Positions 47,696 through 57,099 of a stretch of DNA of 62,792 nucleotides are shown here, in pieces (within the stretch, counting starts at the first letter, position 1; the number at the start of each line of letters is the position of its first letter). Source of the stretch: an uncultured Lachnospiraceae bacterium (GTDB lineage Bacteria; Bacillota; Clostridia; Lachnospirales; Lachnospiraceae); NCBI GenBank assembly GCA_900315055.1, contig OMXP01000022.1, positions 1-62,792 on the forward strand, read 5' to 3'. Position numbers and translations under genes: made by a program. The notes below the pieces were generated by a model. It saw only the letters and a program-made list of their open reading frames with translations, ran no database searches and was not told the DNA's origin.

Positions 47696-49003
47696 TTATG
47701 CAACAGCACTGCCGGATAACGCAAAAAATCCCGGGTCATTTATGCCCGGGATCCGGTAAATCATGACACGCGGAAGCTTTTTCACCGTGTGCTTTATGCT
47801 GCCTTCACCAAGGACAAAGCCTTCACGGGCCGCGAGAACGGCGATGATCTCATTGATCACGGCCGCCGCCGCAATCGTTCCCTGAACGATTCCGGAAAGC
47901 TCCGGAACAGAGGCAAGTGTCTCACAGGCAATCCCCGTAAAGACCAGGGACACGCCGGAGTGCGGAAGGAGGGTAAGGCCAAGGTACTTCTGCACGGTCT
48001 GCGGCATCTTCGTTGCCTTCGCTCCGATCCGTGCGCCGAAGTACTTGCCGGCGGCTCTCGATGCGATGTAGAGCACCGTGTACACGCCGGCACCCAGGAT
48101 CAGATGGAAATCGAGCGGTGCACCGAGGTTCACGATGGAAATCAGAAGCGCAATGCCAAGGATCGGGCTGTACCAGTCGTTCAGGTGATCGAGCGCCTCG
48201 TCGGAGATCATCTGGGAGAACGTCGCCGAGAAGGCAACGCCGACCATCATGTAGTTGGGCGAAAGGGACGGCGCGAACGTGCGGTAGACAAGGCCGCAGA
48301 AAAGGCTCGACACCGTGATGCCGGCAAGGACCGTCACAAGCGTTGCGGCCTTCGACTCCGTTTTCTTCAGGATCAGGCCGAAGACCAGCCCCGGCACAAT
48401 GCCGATTCCGGTCGGCAGAAGGATCATCACCGGGATCAGCCACAGCGGGAAGGAGCCGCCGGAGACTCTTCCGGTCACGATGGCGTTCACCGAGAAGAAC
48501 ACGATGATGCCGACGACATCGTCGAGAACCGACATGGGAAGCAGGGTGTCCGTCACCGGACCCTTCGTGTGGTATTCCCGGACAATGGACAGGGCCGGTG
48601 CCGGCGCAGTGGCAAGGGCGATGCTGCCAAAGACCATCGACAGATACAGCGGAACCCCGGCGATCGCAAAGGCCACGGCGAAGGCGACTGTTACGACCAC
48701 AAACGTTCCAAGCGACTGGAACAGGGTCGTCACAACGAGGGCGCGGCCGGTCTTCTTCAGCTTCCGGAACACCAGCTCGGTTCCGAGCATCAGGCCGAAT
48801 GCCACCTGCATCCAGTCGATGATCCAGGTGTAGAGCCTCGTTCCCATCATCTCATTCGACAGAATGGAAAAGCCGTACGGCCCGAAGGCCATGCCTGCGA
48901 TCAGCCACCCAAGGATGGCCGGAAGATGCAGGTGCTGTACCAGCCTTCCGGTCAGATAGGCCAGCACAAGAACGACCATCCAGCGAAGAATTTCCAGTGC
49001 CAT
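47696..49003 (-). CDS. Cation:proton antiporter, CPA2/Kef-like
   Basis: A 435-residue membrane protein with about twelve segments. The core has LHLPAILGWLIAGMAFGPYG near 24, APAPALSIVREYHTKGPVTD near 140 and VLDDVVGIIVFF near 165 with the DD pair of proton-coupled exchangers. Probably exchanges Na+ or K+ for H+. AAGGAGG precedes the ATG, just 1 base after the TetR gene stop, so it is the target of that regulator. The last 17 or so residues are encoded by an intrinsic terminator hairpin, see the finding. Confidence 0.88.
   Translation of the reverse strand: MALEILRWMVVLVLAYLTGRLVQHLHLPAILGWLIAGMAFGPYGFSILSNEMMGTRLYTWIIDWMQVAFGLMLGTELVFRKLKKTGRALVVTTLFQSLGTFVVVTVAFAVAFAIAGVPLYLSMVFGSIALATAPAPALSIVREYHTKGPVTDTLLPMSVLDDVVGIIVFFSVNAIVTGRVSGGSFPLWLIPVMILLPTGIGIVPGLVFGLILKKTESKAATLVTVLAGITVSSLFCGLVYRTFAPSLSPNYMMVGVAFSATFSQMISDEALDHLNDWYSPILGIALLISIVNLGAPLDFHLILGAGVYTVLYIASRAAGKYFGARIGAKATKMPQTVQKYLGLTLLPHSGVSLVFTGIACETLASVPELSGIVQGTIAAAAVINEIIAVLAAREGFVLGEGSIKHTVKKLPRVMIYRIPGINDPGFFALSGSAVA
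47723..47752 (-). terminator. Terminator embedded in the antiporter reading frame
   Basis: ATCCCGGG (47728-47735) pairs with CCCGGGAT (47745-47752), and a run of T follows on the minus strand (47728-47723). The stop codon of the antiporter frame lies 25 bases further on. Confidence 0.8.
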
Positions 49004-49004
49004 C

Positions 49005-49643
49005 TCAGACCTCCTTCGAAACGACCTGCTCTGCAGGCCGTTCTGCGATCCCAAACAGTGCAAAGCTGAGCATTGCGCCCAGCTTCTTTTCGTGTTCCTT
49101 TGGCCCCTCGCCCTTATTCTCCGGAAGGGAGAAGCTGCTGTTGAAGGCGTACTGGACGAGGGAGATGTACTCCATCGCATCCTCCACGCCAACACCCTCC
49201 CGCAGCTCGAGGCGTGAGAGAAGGCTTCTGCAGAAGGTGCGGTTTTCCCCGTCCAGTTCCTTCATCGTATCCTTCACCTCCCCCCGGATCTTCTCCGGCG
49301 GATTGACCATGCACTCAAAGACAATGCGGCTCATGGCAGGGCACTCCCGCACAAAGGCGGCACGCACGGCAAGGTAGGCCTTTGCCATCTCTCCGGCATC
49401 TTCGATTGCATCGATATTTCCTTTCTCAAAACGCCGTGCCAGTTCGTCGCAGCTCTCCTTCAGGCAGGCAAGGTACAGCACTTCCTTGCTCTCATAGTTG
49501 TGATATAAAAGCCCGCGGTTGATCTCTCCCTTCCCGCAGATATCGCCGATCGAACCGGCCTCAAACCCCTTATTCCCGAAGACCTCCATTGCCGCATCCA
49601 GGATCTTCTCTCTTGTGATGCGGGTTCTCTCTTCCTGTTTCAT
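49005..49643 (-). CDS. TetR-family transcriptional regulator
   Basis: A 212-residue repressor-like protein. The N-terminal helix-turn-helix spans about residues 12-58 (ILDAAMEVFGNKGFEAGSIGDICGKGEINRGLLYHNYESKEVLY), the standard TetR layout. The C-terminal ligand domain is unassigned. Its own promoter at 49667-49695 overlaps repeated ACTTATTAAC, which fits autorepression. It is co-transcribed with the antiporter, one base apart, so it likely controls that gene in response to an ion or a toxic small molecule. Confidence 0.9.
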   Translation of the reverse strand: MKQEERTRITREKILDAAMEVFGNKGFEAGSIGDICGKGEINRGLLYHNYESKEVLYLACLKESCDELARRFEKGNIDAIEDAGEMAKAYLAVRAAFVRECPAMSRIVFECMVNPPEKIRGEVKDTMKELDGENRTFCRSLLSRLELREGVGVEDAMEYISLVQYAFNSSFSLPENKGEGPKEHEKKLGAMLSFALFGIAERPAEQVVSKEV

Positions 49644-49666
49644 CGTTTCCTGTCCTCCAGGGGCAC

Positions 49667-49710
49667 AGGATATTACTTATTAACCAAAGAGTCAATAACT
49701 TATTAACTGT
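49667..49710 (-). promoter_or_regulatory. Promoter and probable operator of the tetR-antiporter unit
   Basis: TTGACT (49695-49690), a 17-bp spacer and TATCCT (49672-49667) on the minus strand. ACTTATTAAC occurs at about 49675-49684 and 49698-49707, flanking the -35 box, and TTATT/AATAA arms lie around it. Confidence 0.7.
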
Positions 49711-49732
49711 TCGTTCTATTTTCAAATGACAC

Positions 49733-49790
49733 AAAAACAGCGACAATCCGCAGATTTTGTCCTGCAGACTGCCGCTGTCTGTGCTTTCTG
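49733..49790 (-). terminator. Terminator after uvrB
   Basis: On the minus strand ACAGCGGCAGTCTGCAG pairs with CTGCGGATTGTCGCTGT (two mismatches) and is followed by TTTTG. It lies just past the uvrB stop. Confidence 0.7.
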
Positions 49791-49807
49791 TCCTGTGCTT
49801 TTCTTTC

Positions 49808-51802
49808 TTAAAGGCCCTTGCGCCTCTCGTTGAGCTGCTTTCGAAGATCCACCATCTGATCTCTCAGCTCTGCCGCCGCCTCGAAGTTCAGATCCGCGGC
49901 CGCGCGTTTCATCTGCTTTTCCACCTTCGCGATGAGCTTTTCGAGTTCGTCGTCCGTCATGGACTCCGGATCCTTCTCAAGCTTTACCGTGTCCTCGGTG
50001 ACCTCCTTCGAGATCGCGATGAGATCCCGCACCTTCTTGTGAATGGTCTGCGGCGTGATCCCGTGCTCCCTGTTGTAGGCCTCCTGGATCTCACGCCTTC
50101 TGTTCGTCTCGTCGATGGCCTTCTTCATGGAGTCCGTCATCGTATCCGCATACATGATGACGTGACCGTCCGCATTACGTGCGGCGCGCCCGATGGTCTG
50201 GATCAGGGATGTCTCGGATCTCAGGAACCCTTCCTTGTCCGTATCGAGGATGGCAACCAGGGAAATCTCCGGGATGTCGAGGCCCTCACGCAGTAGGTTG
50301 ATGCCAACGAGGACGTCGAACACGTCGAGGCGCATGTCCCGTATGATCTCGGAGCGCTCGAGCGTGTCGATGTCCGAATGCAGGTACCGGACCCTGATGC
50401 CGTTCTCCGCAAGATACTCGGTCAGATCCTCGGCCATCTTTTTGGTGAGGGTCGTGATGAGGACCTTGTTCTTCTTTTCGGTCTCCTTCCGGATCTCGGA
50501 GATGAGATCGTCGATCTGCCCCTCCACCGGGCGGACGTCGATCTTCGGATCGAGAAGCCCTGTCGGCCTTATCACCTGCTCGGCCCGGAGCAGCTCGTGC
50601 TCCTCCTCATAGGGTCCCGGCGTTGCCGAGACGAAGAGCAGCTGATCGATCTTCTGCTCGAATTCCGAGAAGGTCAGCGGCCGGTTGTCGAGGGCGGAGG
50701 GCAGGCGGAAACCGTAGTCGATGAGGGTCTGCTTGCGGTTCCGGTCCCCGTGATACATCGCCCCGATCTGCGGCACCGTCATGTGGGACTCGTCGATGAT
50801 GATGAGGTAGTCGTCCGGGAAGAAGTCCATCAGCGTCATCGGCCGTGATCCGGGCTCCCGGAACTCGAGCTGTCTTGAGTAGTTCTCGATCCCTGAGCAG
50901 AACCCGGTCTCCCGCATCATCTCGATGTCGAAGTTCGTCCGCTCGGAGATGCGCTGTGCCTCGATGAGCTTGTCCTCTCCCTTGAAGTACTTCACCCGCT
51001 CCTCGAGCTCCTTCTCGATGTTGTCGCAGGCCTTGTTGATCTTGTCCTGCGAGACCACGTAGTGGGAGGCGGGGTAGATCATCACGTGCTTCAGCTCCGC
51101 ATGCACCCTGCCGGAGACGATCTCCACCTCGCAGATGCGGTCGATCTCGTCCCCGAAGAACTCGACCCGGATCAGGTAATCGGACCCCTGCGCCGGAAAG
51201 ATCTCGATGGTATCCCCGTGGACACGGAAGTTGCAGCGCTCCATCACCTGATCGTTTCGCTTGTACTGAATCGCGATGAGCTCCTTGATGACCTCGTCGC
51301 GGTCCTTCTCCATCCCGGGGCGCAGGGAAATGGACATCCCCTTGAATTCGTCCGGGGAGCCCAAGCCGTAGATGCAGGAGACCGAGGCGACGACGATGAC
51401 ATCCTTCCGCTCTGAGAGGGAGGCGGTTGCAGAGAGCCGGAGCTTATCGATTTCATCATTGATCGCCGAGTCCTTGGCGATGTAGGTGTCCGTCTGCGGC
51501 ACGTAGGCCTCGGGCTGATAGTAGTCGTAGTAGGAGACAAAGTACTCGACGGCATTTTCCGGGAAGAACTCCTTCATCTCCCCGTACAGCTGTCCCGCAA
51601 GGGTCTTGTTGTGGGAGATGATGAGCGTCGGCTTGTTCAGCGCCTGAATGACATTTGCCATCGTGAAGGTCTTGCCGGAGCCCGTGACGCCAAGGAGCGT
51701 CTCGAACTGGTTGCCCTCCTGAAACCCCTTCACCAGCTGTTCGATCGCCTTCGGCTGATCGCCGGTGGGCTGATATTCCGAATGAAGTACGAAATGATCC
51801 AT
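49808..51802 (-). CDS. uvrB: Excinuclease ABC subunit B
   Basis: A 664-residue helicase-like repair protein that UvrA loads onto damaged DNA. Walker [15 protein letters not shown] near 39, the beta-hairpin region with [21 protein letters not shown] near 92, DEXX-type [10 protein letters not shown] near 340 and [12 protein letters not shown] near 535 are all present. The C-terminal UVR motif ([31 protein letters not shown]) binds UvrC. TAGGAG precedes the ATG. It starts 8 bases after a CsoR-type gene, an unusual pairing. uvrC is not in the window. Confidence 0.97.
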   Translation of the reverse strand: MDHFVLHSEYQPTGDQPKAIEQLVKGFQEGNQFETLLGVTGSGKTFTMANVIQALNKPTLIISHNKTLAGQLYGEMKEFFPENAVEYFVSYYDYYQPEAYVPQTDTYIAKDSAINDEIDKLRLSATASLSERKDVIVVASVSCIYGLGSPDEFKGMSISLRPGMEKDRDEVIKELIAIQYKRNDQVMERCNFRVHGDTIEIFPAQGSDYLIRVEFFGDEIDRICEVEIVSGRVHAELKHVMIYPASHYVVSQDKINKACDNIEKELEERVKYFKGEDKLIEAQRISERTNFDIEMMRETGFCSGIENYSRQLEFREPGSRPMTLMDFFPDDYLIIIDESHMTVPQIGAMYHGDRNRKQTLIDYGFRLPSALDNRPLTFSEFEQKIDQLLFVSATPGPYEEEHELLRAEQVIRPTGLLDPKIDVRPVEGQIDDLISEIRKETEKKNKVLITTLTKKMAEDLTEYLAENGIRVRYLHSDIDTLERSEIIRDMRLDVFDVLVGINLLREGLDIPEISLVAILDTDKEGFLRSETSLIQTIGRAARNADGHVIMYADTMTDSMKKAIDETNRRREIQEAYNREHGITPQTIHKKVRDLIAISKEVTEDTVKLEKDPESMTDDELEKLIAKVEKQMKRAAADLNFEAAAELRDQMVDLRKQLNERRKGL

Positions 51803-51810
51803 GTATACTC

Positions 51811-52140
51811 CTAATCGTTCACAAACATGTCGATAGCCTTCTCGAGCTTGTCGATGGACTCCTCGTCCTTCTCCGCCACCGCCTCGACCATGCAGTGCTC
51901 CATGTGCTCCTTTAAGAGGAGCTTGCCGGTGGACTTCAGCTCCGAGCGGACGGCCATCATCTGGATCAGTACATCGGAGCAGTCCTCGCCCTCCTCGAGC
52001 ATCGACTTCACCTTCTGCAGGTGGCCGATGGAGCGGGACACGCGGTTGATGATCGCGCGAATCTCCTTCTCGTCATGGGTGTGCGAGTGGGAGTGATGGT
52101 GTTCGTGCAGCTCTTCTTGCGTGAGGCTGTTCTCTTCCAT
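51811..52140 (-). CDS. csoR: CsoR-type copper-sensing repressor
   Basis: A 109-residue all-helical protein of the CsoR/RcnR family (DUF156). The Cu(I) triad Cys54-His79-Cys83 has the exact spacing of CsoR (25 and 4 residues). An N-terminal tail of about 20 residues is rich in His ([13 protein letters not shown]), unusual for the family and perhaps an extra metal site. It has no copper exporter beside it; the next gene is uvrB. AAGGAG precedes the ATG with 10-base spacing. FrmR-type aldehyde sensors are possible but lack the His/Cys triad. Confidence 0.9.
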   Translation of the reverse strand: MEENSLTQEELHEHHHSHSHTHDEKEIRAIINRVSRSIGHLQKVKSMLEEGEDCSDVLIQMMAVRSELKSTGKLLLKEHMEHCMVEAVAEKDEESIDKLEKAIDMFVND

Positions 52141-52225
52141 AAAGCATTGTCTCCTTTTCCGTTAAGCAAATGATAACACAGCTGTATACTGCGCATCTGC
52201 CCTCTCCAAACCGGCAGATTGCCCC

Positions 52226-52272
52226 GAAAAAATCGGAAACGCGCCTGATCTTCGGCGCTTTTTCCGATTCCC
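52226..52272. repeat. Inverted repeat upstream of csoR
   Basis: AATCGGAAA and CGCGCC on one side pair with GGCGC and TTTTTCCGATT on the other, with two internal bulges. It lies between csoR and the HTH gene, about 90 bases upstream of csoR, and could be a leader hairpin or operator. T-rich sides do not give a clear terminator. Confidence 0.45.
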
Positions 52273-52351
52273 CAAGTCTTGTCCCGCCCTTTTCTCCGTG
52301 TTAACATTGTAAGCGATTTCATTTACGTGCTCTTTACATGGAGGCTGAACC

Positions 52352-52636
52352 ATGCGTACGACCGGTTTGAAATTGCGGCTGCTTCGCGAGAAGCACGCGC
52401 TTACGCTTGATGAGATGGCATTTCGTCTGTGTCTGAGTCCGCAGTACTATGCGGCGATCGAGGCGGGCTTTGTCGATGCTCCGTCCGCCGTTCTGGACGC
52501 CTTTGCCCTGGTGCTCGGGATTCACAGCGAGGATATCCTGAAGATGCCCTGCACCGAGAAGTGCTGTGCGCACCCGGAAATCTACGACATGCTCGGTCTC
52601 TTTGCCGGCCCGAAATTCTCCATGGACCGCGTCTGA
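52352..52636 (+). CDS. XRE-type helix-turn-helix protein
   Basis: A 94-residue protein. Residues 5-60 form a Cro/CI-type helix-turn-helix (LKLRLLREKHALTLDEMAFRL, then LSPQYYAAIEAG). The C-terminal part has Cys-rich CTEKCCAHPEIYDML, which could hold a metal or redox site. TGGAGGC precedes the ATG. A terminator follows. It is transcribed divergently from csoR; its target is unknown. Confidence 0.82.
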   Translation: MRTTGLKLRLLREKHALTLDEMAFRLCLSPQYYAAIEAGFVDAPSAVLDAFALVLGIHSEDILKMPCTEKCCAHPEIYDMLGLFAGPKFSMDRV

Positions 52637-52692
52637 TGTCACTGCCTGTGGGCATTGACGATTCTTTCACCTGCCATACCTTTCGAAATTTC

Positions 52693-52717
52693 AGATCCGC
52701 CGGGCGGATCTTTTTTT
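52693..52717 (+). terminator. Terminator after the HTH gene
   Basis: AGATCC (52693-52698) pairs with GGATCT (52706-52711) around GCCGGGC, then seven T. Confidence 0.9.
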
Positions 52718-52735
52718 ATGCCCGAAATTCCCGAA

Positions 52736-53878
52736 TCAGGCGATGACAACGCCGTCCTTGATCACGCGGAGGGTTGAAAGAGAATCCGCGTCCTTCAGCA
52801 GCAGGACATTTCCCCTCTTCCCGTTTTCAATCGATCCGTAGTCCGCGTTCTGCCCGATGACCCTGGCGGGATTGCTGCTCGCGCAGACAATCGCGCTCTC
52901 AAGCGGAATCCCCATGTGCTGCACGGCATACCGCATGCAGTCTGCAAGGTTTGTCACCGAGCCCGCAAGGCTCCCGTCGTCCTTCATCGTGCACCGCCTG
53001 CCGCACTTTTGCGTCGGCCGCCCGCCAAGATCGTACTCGCCGTCCGGCATGCCGGTGGCGCGAAGGGAGTCCGAAATGAACACCATGCGCTCCGCCCCGT
53101 TCAGGCGAAACGCTGCCCGCACCGCCGCCGGGTGGACATGAATCCCGTCGCAGATAATCTCCGCACTGACAGAAGGAGAATCCGACACGGCCCCGACAAC
53201 GCCCGGTGCCCGGTGGGAGAGACCTGTCATCGCATTGTAGAGATGCACCGCATGGGAGGCACCGGCCGCAAAGGCCCGCATGGCGGTCTCATAGTCCGCA
53301 TTCGTGTGGGCAAGGCTTACAACCACCCTGTCCTTCACGGCTCTGATGTAGGATTCAAAGTCCGGGCTCTCCTCCGGGGCAAGCCCGATGATCCGGACAA
53401 GTCCTTTTGATGCCGCAAGGAATCGCTCCACCAGGGCAGGATCCGCCTTTTTGATATACGCCTCATTCTGGGCTCCCTTCTTTGCCGGGCTGATGAACGG
53501 GCCCTCCATGTTGAAGCCGACAAGGTCCGCATGTCGTGGATCCTGTTTTTCTGCTTCTTCTGCACCAACAGACAGCACGTGCGTAAGCCTCTCCGCCGGA
53601 AGCGTCAGGGTCGCGGGGCAGATCGCGGTGACACCGACCGATGCCTCATAGGCGGCAATCGTCCGGAAGGCCTCCGTCGTGCCGTCGGAGACGTCCTGCC
53701 CGCGAGCCCCGTGGAGGTGGATGTCGACAAGTCCCGGAATGGCAAGAGCCCCCTCCGCATCGAGCACGGTGTCGTCCTCCCCTGCATCGGACACAAAGCG
53801 TCCGTTCCGGATCACGATCTCCTGATCTGTATGAAACTGTCCGTCCGCACCAAAGACCTTTGCATGTACGATCTCCAT
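52736..53878 (-). CDS. nagA: N-acetylglucosamine-6-phosphate deacetylase
   Basis: A 380-residue amidohydrolase that removes acetate from GlcNAc-6-phosphate during recycling or use of amino sugars. Motifs: PGLVDIHLHGARGQDVSDG (HxH) near 48, LAHTNADYETAM near 185, VHLYNAMTGLSHRAPG near 207 and the catalytic Asp in FISDSLRATGMPDG near 268. The length matches NagA. GGAGGAA precedes the ATG at 53878. nagB is not in the window. The gene lies downstream of a GH3 gene, separated by a strong terminator. Confidence 0.95.
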   Translation of the reverse strand: MEIVHAKVFGADGQFHTDQEIVIRNGRFVSDAGEDDTVLDAEGALAIPGLVDIHLHGARGQDVSDGTTEAFRTIAAYEASVGVTAICPATLTLPAERLTHVLSVGAEEAEKQDPRHADLVGFNMEGPFISPAKKGAQNEAYIKKADPALVERFLAASKGLVRIIGLAPEESPDFESYIRAVKDRVVVSLAHTNADYETAMRAFAAGASHAVHLYNAMTGLSHRAPGVVGAVSDSPSVSAEIICDGIHVHPAAVRAAFRLNGAERMVFISDSLRATGMPDGEYDLGGRPTQKCGRRCTMKDDGSLAGSVTNLADCMRYAVQHMGIPLESAIVCASSNPARVIGQNADYGSIENGKRGNVLLLKDADSLSTLRVIKDGVVIA

Positions 53879-53933
53879 TTTCCGTTCCTCCAGGGCCACA
53901 CCGGCCGTTTCTCTGATCATAGCACGGTGCGCA

Positions 53934-53969
53934 AAAGAGGACAGAGCCCGTGAAGGTTCTGTCCTCTTT
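53934..53969 (-). terminator. Terminator after the second permuted GH3 gene
   Basis: Perfect 12-bp stem AAAGAGGACAGA (53934-53945) with TCTGTCCTCTTT (53958-53969), followed on the minus strand by TGCG after the T-tract. It separates the GH3 from nagA. Confidence 0.85.
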
Positions 53970-54016
53970 GAGGGAGTATCGTTATTCGGTTATTGCTGTT
54001 TCGTCTTTCAGTCCGA

Positions 54017-57000
54017 TCAGCCGTTCGCCTTCATTTCCTTCTTCCGGAGGATCATCACGATGCCGAGCACCACGACAGCAGCTGCTGCCACATCTCCTGC
54101 AATCAGTGCCTTCTGCCAGGTGGCAAGGCTGTAGGTGATCTTCACACCGGAGGAGAGGCCGTTCATCGCATTGGAGTTGACGACCATGTACAGGACGTCG
54201 TGAGCAGCGCGGCGCTGTGCCGCAACACTTGTTGCAGAGGTCTTGTCGGTAAGAGAACCGTCCGCAAAGGTGTTCAGCATCATGTCGTTGCCGGCGCGAA
54301 GGCCCTGATCCGTATCCATGTAGGCATTGCCGCCGAAGTAATCGGAGACAACTGCGCCCTCAAATCCCCACTCGTTCCGGAGGATTTCGGTCTGCAGGCC
54401 GTAGCGGGCACCGGACCAGATCGTGCCAATCCTGTTGTAAGCGCTCATGATGGCCGTCGTTGCCGGAATCTCCTTTGTCTGCTCCTGATTGTTCTCGTCG
54501 TAGTAGCGGATGGTTGCCTTCGCCTCTTTGACAGCAAGCTCAAACGGCTTCAGGTAGATCTCGCGGATCGCCTGCTCATTTGCCCAGGTGGCGATACCGT
54601 TTCTACCGTTCTCCTTGTCGTTCAGAGCGAAGTGCTTGAGGTAGGTGTAAACACCCTTGTCCATGCAGCCGGAGATCTCTGCTGCCGCCATCCTGCCGGC
54701 AAGATATCCGTCCTCGGAGTAGTACTCGTAGTTGCGGCCCGCAAAGGCATTGCGGTGCGTATTCATCGCCGGTGCATACCAGCCGGTGAAACCGTTGAAG
54801 ATGCCCTGATTGCCGATCATCTCGCCCATGGCATTTGCAAGATCCGTATTGAAGGTGGCAGCGAGGACTTCCTCTGCCGGGAAGCCGATGCAGACGGCAT
54901 CGGAGCCGCTTGCGGTAACCCAGGTGGACCAGCCCATCGGTCCGTCATAGTCGAGCGTTGCAGGCTTGCCGATCGCATTGATCTCAGCCGTATTGAATCC
55001 TGCATTGGCGAGCATGTTCTGGACATCGTCCATGTTCAGCTCATCAAGAAGCAGATCCCAGCTCTCATCATTGTAGTCAAGGCCTCTCATGTCGATGAGG
55101 CTAAGACCGTTGCTTGCGCCGGTCGCCGGCATGGTATCGGTGTAGACGAGACTTCCTTCCACGTTGCCAAGCTGCGGATCCGTGTTCTCGTCATAGGTGG
55201 TCTCGAGGGCGGTCTTGATGTCGTCCTCTGCCGTCGTGTCCGCATCCGTCGGTGCCGTCGGGTAGGTTCCCGCAAAGTCCGCACGGCTGAAGTTCAGCGG
55301 CTTCCCCTCGGTGGGCGTATCCGTAAACTCTCCGGATACATCGTCAAACTGGTTCGTTGCCGCAACAAGGTCGCTGGATCTCCTGTTGTCGCCGGAGTAC
55401 ACGATCTCGTCAAGATCCTGGGAGTAGTACTTCGTGCCATCCTTCGGATCGATCGATGCCCAGCTGTGAGCGTTGTCGCTTAAATAGAAGCCGTAGGTGC
55501 CGGCATCGAGCACGTAGGCCTTGTTGTTCTTATAGTCATAGGAGGCCAGATCCTCGGCCTTCACGGTAAGGTTTACGGTTGCGGTCTCTCCGGGCTGCAG
55601 CTCGTCGGTCTTTGCAAAGGCTGCAAGCACCACCTTGCTCTTCTCGATGCCGCCCTTTGTGTACGGCGTCTCCGCGTAGATCTGCACCACCTGCTTGCCT
55701 GCTGTGTCTCCGGTGTTGGTGACCTTCACCGGGAACGTGAAGGTGCCGTCCTGATAGGTCGGTGTGCTGTCAAAGGCCATGTCAAAGGTCGTGTAGGACA
55801 GGCCGTAGCCGAACGGATAGACGACTGCACTGTCATAGTCGAATCCATCGTAGTTGCCGTCTGCAGCTTCCGCCGCAGCGGTCTCGTAGTACCGATAGCC
55901 GACGTAGATGCCTTCCTCGTACTCGTTGAAGCACCCGGACTCATACCCTCCGATGGAGCCGTCGACATTCGTATAATAGGTATCGTCAAAGTTCGGGCAG
56001 GTCGGATCCTGTGTCAGATCCGCCACATACGTATCCACGGTGCGGCCGGACGGATTGATCGACCCGTCGAGGATCTGCGCGATCGCATTGGCGCCCTGAT
56101 CGCCGAGGCACCCCGCCCAGATGGCGGCGTCGATGCCGTAGTCCGCATCATTCAGGAAGCCAAGCTCCATGGCATTGGCCGTGTTGAGGACCACGATGAT
56201 CCGGTCTAAGACGCCTGCGTCCTTTTCTTCCTTCACATACTTCAGAAGATCCATCTCTCTGCTGTCGAGCTCAAGATAGGATCTGTCCTTGTCCTCCTTT
56301 GTCGGGACGTCGTAGTCTGCCATGCTGGTCGGAAGGTCACAGCCCTCGCCGCCGACTCTTCCGATCACGACAACAGCTGCGCCGTTATAGCCTGCATAGC
56401 TGTCCTTTAAGGAATCCGGATAATCGGAAAGCGGAACTTCCGCGATGATGTCGCCGGTAAAGAGTGCGGTTCCCATCGCCGAGATGAAACCGCGGCCGGT
56501 GTACTCCACGTCCTGCGGGCCCATGCCGGTCTGCATCGTCGTCTTGACGGGCGTTGTGGAGATCGGGTGATTGGCGTAGAAATCATACAGGTCCGGATTG
56601 ACCTCGAAGCCCTCGTTTTCGAGAGCCGTCTTATAATTCACGGGATCTGCTTCCGTCGATGCGGAGCCGGCGCCGGTGTAGACCGGATCGACGCTCGTGC
56701 GTCCGAAAAGCGAGATCTTCTTTTCATCGGAAGACAGCGGCAGAGCATCGTTGTCGTTCTTCAAGAGAACCGCGCCCTCCCCCTCAATCTCTGCCGCGAG
56801 CTGCCTGCTCGCATCAAGAAGGCTGTCCGCATCGTCGTAGTCACACTTGTAATACTGTGTGTCGAGATCTGCGGCATCGGGATCCGTCTTCACGACGACA
56901 TCGCCCTTTCCGAAATACATGTTCATGACCGTATAAAGCGGTCCGGTAAGAACAGCGCTCACCACGATCGCAAGGATTGCGACGATGGCGGTGATCGCTG

Positions 57001-57031
57001 TCCAGATACGGATTACAGTTTTACTCTTCAT
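54017..57031 (-). CDS. Second membrane-anchored permuted GH3 glycosidase
   Basis: A 1004-residue protein with the same inverted layout as the 35055 gene. Membrane segments lie near residues 8-32 and near 980-998. The second GH3 domain comes first (GAVLLKNDNDALPL near 93, PFGYGLSYTTFDM near 410), then a fibronectin-III-like part, then the barrel (YDGPMGWSTW, NYEYYSEDGYLAGRM, YLKHFALNDKENGR near 810 and GAVVSDYFGGNAY with nucleophile Asp near 905). All catalytic positions look normal. GAGGAGGGG precedes the ATG at 57031. Divergently it faces a LytTR regulator gene. Confidence 0.86.
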   Translation of the reverse strand: MKSKTVIRIWTAITAIVAILAIVVSAVLTGPLYTVMNMYFGKGDVVVKTDPDAADLDTQYYKCDYDDADSLLDASRQLAAEIEGEGAVLLKNDNDALPLSSDEKKISLFGRTSVDPVYTGAGSASTEADPVNYKTALENEGFEVNPDLYDFYANHPISTTPVKTTMQTGMGPQDVEYTGRGFISAMGTALFTGDIIAEVPLSDYPDSLKDSYAGYNGAAVVVIGRVGGEGCDLPTSMADYDVPTKEDKDRSYLELDSREMDLLKYVKEEKDAGVLDRIIVVLNTANAMELGFLNDADYGIDAAIWAGCLGDQGANAIAQILDGSINPSGRTVDTYVADLTQDPTCPNFDDTYYTNVDGSIGGYESGCFNEYEEGIYVGYRYYETAAAEAADGNYDGFDYDSAVVYPFGYGLSYTTFDMAFDSTPTYQDGTFTFPVKVTNTGDTAGKQVVQIYAETPYTKGGIEKSKVVLAAFAKTDELQPGETATVNLTVKAEDLASYDYKNNKAYVLDAGTYGFYLSDNAHSWASIDPKDGTKYYSQDLDEIVYSGDNRRSSDLVAATNQFDDVSGEFTDTPTEGKPLNFSRADFAGTYPTAPTDADTTAEDDIKTALETTYDENTDPQLGNVEGSLVYTDTMPATGASNGLSLIDMRGLDYNDESWDLLLDELNMDDVQNMLANAGFNTAEINAIGKPATLDYDGPMGWSTWVTASGSDAVCIGFPAEEVLAATFNTDLANAMGEMIGNQGIFNGFTGWYAPAMNTHRNAFAGRNYEYYSEDGYLAGRMAAAEISGCMDKGVYTYLKHFALNDKENGRNGIATWANEQAIREIYLKPFELAVKEAKATIRYYDENNQEQTKEIPATTAIMSAYNRIGTIWSGARYGLQTEILRNEWGFEGAVVSDYFGGNAYMDTDQGLRAGNDMMLNTFADGSLTDKTSATSVAAQRRAAHDVLYMVVNSNAMNGLSSGVKITYSLATWQKALIAGDVAAAAVVVLGIVMILRKKEMKANG

Positions 57032-57099
57032 CACATTGCCCCTCCTCTGTAGGCATCTGGGGCAGATGATAGCAGGGAAAAAACGCCTTTTTGAAAATC

